A stretch of DNA of 64,000 nucleotides, taken from positions 107,071,971-107,135,970 of the forward strand of contig NC_133665.1 of NCBI RefSeq assembly GCF_037893015.1, given 5' to 3'. The notes under the pieces are model-generated. The model was given only the letters and a program-made list of their open reading frames with translations. It ran no database searches and was not told where the DNA came from. Origin of the DNA: Macrotis lagotis. Its lineage: Eukaryota > Chordata > Mammalia > Peramelemorphia > Peramelidae. The translations under genes were made by a program, and so were the position numbers. This document shows positions 61,253 to 64,000 of the stretch, piece after piece (positions within the stretch are counted from its first letter, which is position 1; every line of letters begins with the position of its first letter).

Positions 61253-63738
61253 TCACTCTGCGCCACGTACATGAAACTTGCAGGTTCCGCCTGCCCAGCC
61301 TGGGTAGCAGAGGCATTGGAAGTGGGCCCATTTGGCAGCTTCTTCCCCGAGGGCTCCCAGGGCATCTGTTGGTTCCAAGTGCAAGAAGATATCATCATTG
61401 CTGGGCTCTCGACGGGCACAGCGCCCATTGCCATGGCACAGTTGCTGGCTGCAAGCCTGGGCAGCCCTGGTCACATTGCTTAAGTAGGGGCCCAAGATGG
61501 TTGACAGGTAGTTTTGGAGAAGCCTGCATTGCTCCTGAGGATGGGAAAGAAAGAGAAATCCTTCATTCCTCAGAGGAAAGACATCCCAAAGGGAACCAAG
61601 GTTCCAGCTGCCTGGTCCTGGGACCACCTTTGCATCTCCCCCCCCTTGATCCATGGTCAGATATACTTCCCCCTTCCTCCATTCATGAGCAGCTATTCTC
61701 CCTCCCATCCTTGCGTCATGGTCAGACATACTCCCTCCTAGAATGGAAAGAGCCGCCAGAACATCAAATATTGGAAGGGGCCTTAGCAACCAACTAGTTG
61801 AACTCTTGTATTAGACAGAGTTGGAGAAAAGCAGGGATTGCTAAGGGAAGCGAGCTAGGCAGTGTCAGCCAGCAGCCAGTATGAGACCTTGAGTTCCAGG
61901 TAGTGTGGATCAGAGAAGAGAGAATGAGATTTGGAGCCAAAGGACTGAGTTCAAATTTCAGCTCCACCTCTCCCAACTTGGGTGCCCTTCAGCAAGTCAC
62001 CACCCCCAGGCTGTTTCCTCAGCTATAAATGGTAGGAATTGCCTAGACAGCCATGAAGATTGCTTCTGGCTCTAAACCGAGGGTTTTATGGATGCTGCAT
62101 GGCATGGGCAAGAACCAGAACTGTCCTCAGTAAGGGCAACATCGTGCAATGATCAAGTATGATAGACGCCTCCTCCCAGCTCCTCCCAGCTTTTCTCTTT
62201 TCTTATGATTGTTCTTTCTAACATGACTAACATGGAAATATGTTCAACAAATATGTACATGTATAACCTATGTCAGATTATTTGCTGTCTTGGGGAGGAG
62301 AAAAATTTGGAACTCAAAATCATATAAAAAAATGTTGCAGGGCAGCTAAATGGTGCAGTGGATAGAATACCGGCCCTGGAGTCAGGAAGATCCGAGTTCA
62401 AATTTGGCCTCAGACACTTAACAATTACCTAGCTGTGTGATCTTGGGCAAGTCACTTAACTCCAGTACCTTGCAAAAATAAAAATCAAAAAATGAATATT
62501 GAAAACTCTCCTTACATGTAATTGGAAAATACTATTTGCCAAAAATAAAAAATCTAGGATTCTAGATCTGGCTTCCAAGGCTAGGGCATAGATTAGAATT
62601 GGGAATTTTGAGAGAACACAGGGGCTAAAAAGAGAATTACTTACCCCAGAACTGGAAAAAGAGAGGTCACCCCAGAGCACCACACCTTCCACACCCAGGG
62701 CCACACCTACTCCAATGGTCCGAATCAGGTCATTCTGGGAAGAGAGAGATGTTGCTCGGTCAGGCTGGTCTCTTGGCATTGATCAAACTCCCTGGCCCCC
62801 TGGTCTTTCCTCAGACCAGGGACCCCAATGTCTCCCTCAGATAAAAAGCTCACCTGGGACAGAAACCGCCCAGAGCCAAGGTGAGTGAGGCGGGTATAGG
62901 CCAGCACAGGCAGAGGATGTGAGTGCCCAAACCGAGCCACCCGGAATGCTTCTTGCAGCCGGTGGCGTGTGTAGCTCTTTCGGTAGATGTGGGGCAGGCC
63001 AGGAGGGAGGTAGATGCTAGGGAAGAGGGCAGTAGAGGCTTCCCAAAGCCAGCGCAGGCGGTCATTGTAGGCCTTGTCCACCACCTGACATTTTCCAGTG
63101 TAATTGTGCCTGCCCCGCCAGGGGCTTTGGCAGAAAGGGAAGCCATAAAAACCCCACAGCCCCCTGGGACGCAGTGCCCGCCCCAGCTGCAGGGTGCCCT
63201 CCATCAGCGTCCGAGCAGCCCGCTCAAAGGCGACCCGAGCCTTTCGGCGCTGCTGCTGAGGAAGTCGGTCTGGCCACTGCTGCCGAGCCCAGGCCCAAGA
63301 TGCCTTCCGATAGACCCGGCGGGGCCCCCAGTTCCGGCTCCAGATTGGGTACCACTCTTCCCAGTCAAGCACAGCTAAGCCTCTGAAGCTCTTGTGCATG
63401 AGTCCAGAGATCTGCTTGGCAACCAGGGCGAGGTGCTTGTGCAGGGGAACAGCCTGGGGGACACCTCCATGGTGGAGGACACCCCCTGGTCCTACATAGG
63501 GGTAAAGGCCAAATTGGTTCTTGTAGAAGATGGTAATGTTCTGGCCCTGGAAGCGCTGGGCCTGGTTATGCACGATGCCAAAGAGCTCCAGGAGCAGGGG
63601 CTGACCAAAGCGGGCTTGGCATCGGGCTGTGGGCACGTTCCACACTACAGTGAAGGGGCGGCCCAGATGCCATGAGGTCACCCACCCACCCACCAGGCAT
63701 AGGGTGACCCAGGCCACTAAATAGCAGCCCCCATTCAT
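61253..63738 (-). CDS. HYAL3: Hyaluronidase-3, complete, three coding exons
   Basis: Glycosyl hydrolase family 56 member. In human HYAL3 is expressed in testis and other tissues and its own hyaluronidase activity is weak or disputed. Exons on minus: 63738-62854, 62734-62645, 61534-61253; all GT-AG and phase 0; 1257 nt, 418 aa (human 417). A hydrophobic signal peptide is at 1-20. The catalytic pair is intact: VLDWEEWYP places D125 and E127 as in HYAL1. An N-glycosylation sequon NIT is at 67-69 and NVT at 345-347. A C-terminal EGF-like module has C353, C358, C364, C399, C401 and C410 (CHGNGRC ... [12 protein letters not shown]). An acceptor 22 nt before the ATG (exon edge at 63,761) shows a noncoding exon upstream, beyond which the window ends. 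In human NAA80 overlaps this 5' region. Confidence 0.97.
62215..62555 (+). repeat. Unassigned retroposed 3' end interrupted by a SINE
   Basis: ACATGACTAACATGGAAATA, ATGTATAACCTATGTCAGAT, GGGAGGAGAAAAATTTGGAA on the left. On the right it resumes with GAATATTGAAAACTCTCCTT and ACATGTAATTGGAAAATAC. It is the same family as 30,220-30,385. HYAL3 intron 2. Confidence 0.6.
62339..62487 (+). mobile_element. WSINE1-like SINE in HYAL3 intron 2
   Basis: GGGCAGCTAAATGGTGCAGT to CCAGTACCTTGCAAAAATAA. The flanks share AAAAAATG (about 62,327-62,334 and 62,488-62,495), placing it as an insertion into the older surrounding repeat. Confidence 0.87.
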
Positions 63739-63761
63739 AGCTGGGCCCAGCAGGGAGAGAC
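63739..63761 (-). other. HYAL3: HYAL3 5' UTR fragment in first coding exon
   Basis: CTCTCTCCCCTACAG on the minus strand is a strong acceptor ending at 63,762. It leaves a 23-nt leader, GTCTCTCCCTGCTGGGCCCA followed by GCT, before the ATG. Confidence 0.7.
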
Positions 63762-64000
63762 CTGTAGGGGAGAGAGGAGACTAGAGTGAGAGGCAGGAGA
63801 ACAAAAGTCTGGAGTATGAAGAAGGATTGGATTTAAGACCCCATCACCTTCCTGGCTATCCTCATGGACCTTCCCTTCCATCTTTCTCATTGAGCCTGTG
63901 GGCTCCTAATCAGGAATAGCAGAAAAGGACGATAATTAAAGGTAGTCTCCTGAGGAGGGGAAGAGAGGAGAGGAAAGTGGGGCCTGCTCTGAGGAAGGGG

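Noticed and set aside
63762-64000. NAA80 coding sequence at the right edge
   Set aside because: No acetyltransferase-like frame is visible in the last 240 bases; only intron or 5' leader of HYAL3 is seen.

Overview
The window is a gene-rich stretch of a marsupial nuclear genome. It matches the order of the human 3p21.3 tumour-suppressor cluster: SEMA3B and LSMEM2 on the plus strand, then IFRD2 and HYAL3 on the minus strand. All four genes were rebuilt by hand from intact, in-frame exons. The marsupial origin is inferred from about fifteen copies of a short SINE (head GGGGCAGCTAGGTGG, end CCTTGCAAAA plus an A-rich tail) that resembles the Australasian marsupial WSINE1 type, together with MIR/MAR1-like CORE-SINEs and a longer WALLSI-like SINE. 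The SINE1 typical of opossum is not seen. A dasyurid or other Australian marsupial is the best guess; this was read by eye and not checked against a repeat library.

Layout. Bases 1-19,300 are intergenic: old SINE and other repeat relics, pyrimidine-rich tracts, microsatellites, a roughly 120-bp three-copy tandem repeat at 5.07-5.46 kb, a small hAT-like DNA transposon at 14.9 kb, and some repeat-free GC-rich islands with possible regulatory motifs. A CpG-rich island at 19.5-20.5 kb is the likely SEMA3B promoter and untranslated first exon. SEMA3B coding exons run from 26,112 to 39,570 (17 exons, 765 aa). A gap with an RPS12 processed pseudogene and an AT-rich block follows. LSMEM2 lies at 44,807-47,401 (152 aa in the spliced model). 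IFRD2 (minus, 12 coding exons, 437 aa) runs from 60,034 down to 49,573 and starts in a CpG island. HYAL3 (minus, 3 coding exons, 418 aa) runs from 63,738 down to 61,253. NAA80 and HYAL1, the next genes in human, would lie beyond the right edge.

The genes do not form a pathway: a secreted axon-guidance ligand, a small membrane protein, a ribosome-binding translation regulator and a hyaluronidase-family enzyme. I saw no undescribed biological system. The most unusual points are: a ~37-copy, ~36-bp GC-rich minisatellite in IFRD2 intron 1, about 110 bp from exon 1, which leaves all three plus-strand frames open and is strongly G-rich on the transcribed-sense strand; a non-canonical GC-AG first intron of IFRD2; a perfect 28-bp inverted repeat flanking LSMEM2 exon 1; a 75-nt in-frame optional intron in LSMEM2; a tandem (NAGNAG) acceptor in SEMA3B; paired CACGTG boxes in the IFRD2 promoter; and several cleanly datable SINE insertions.
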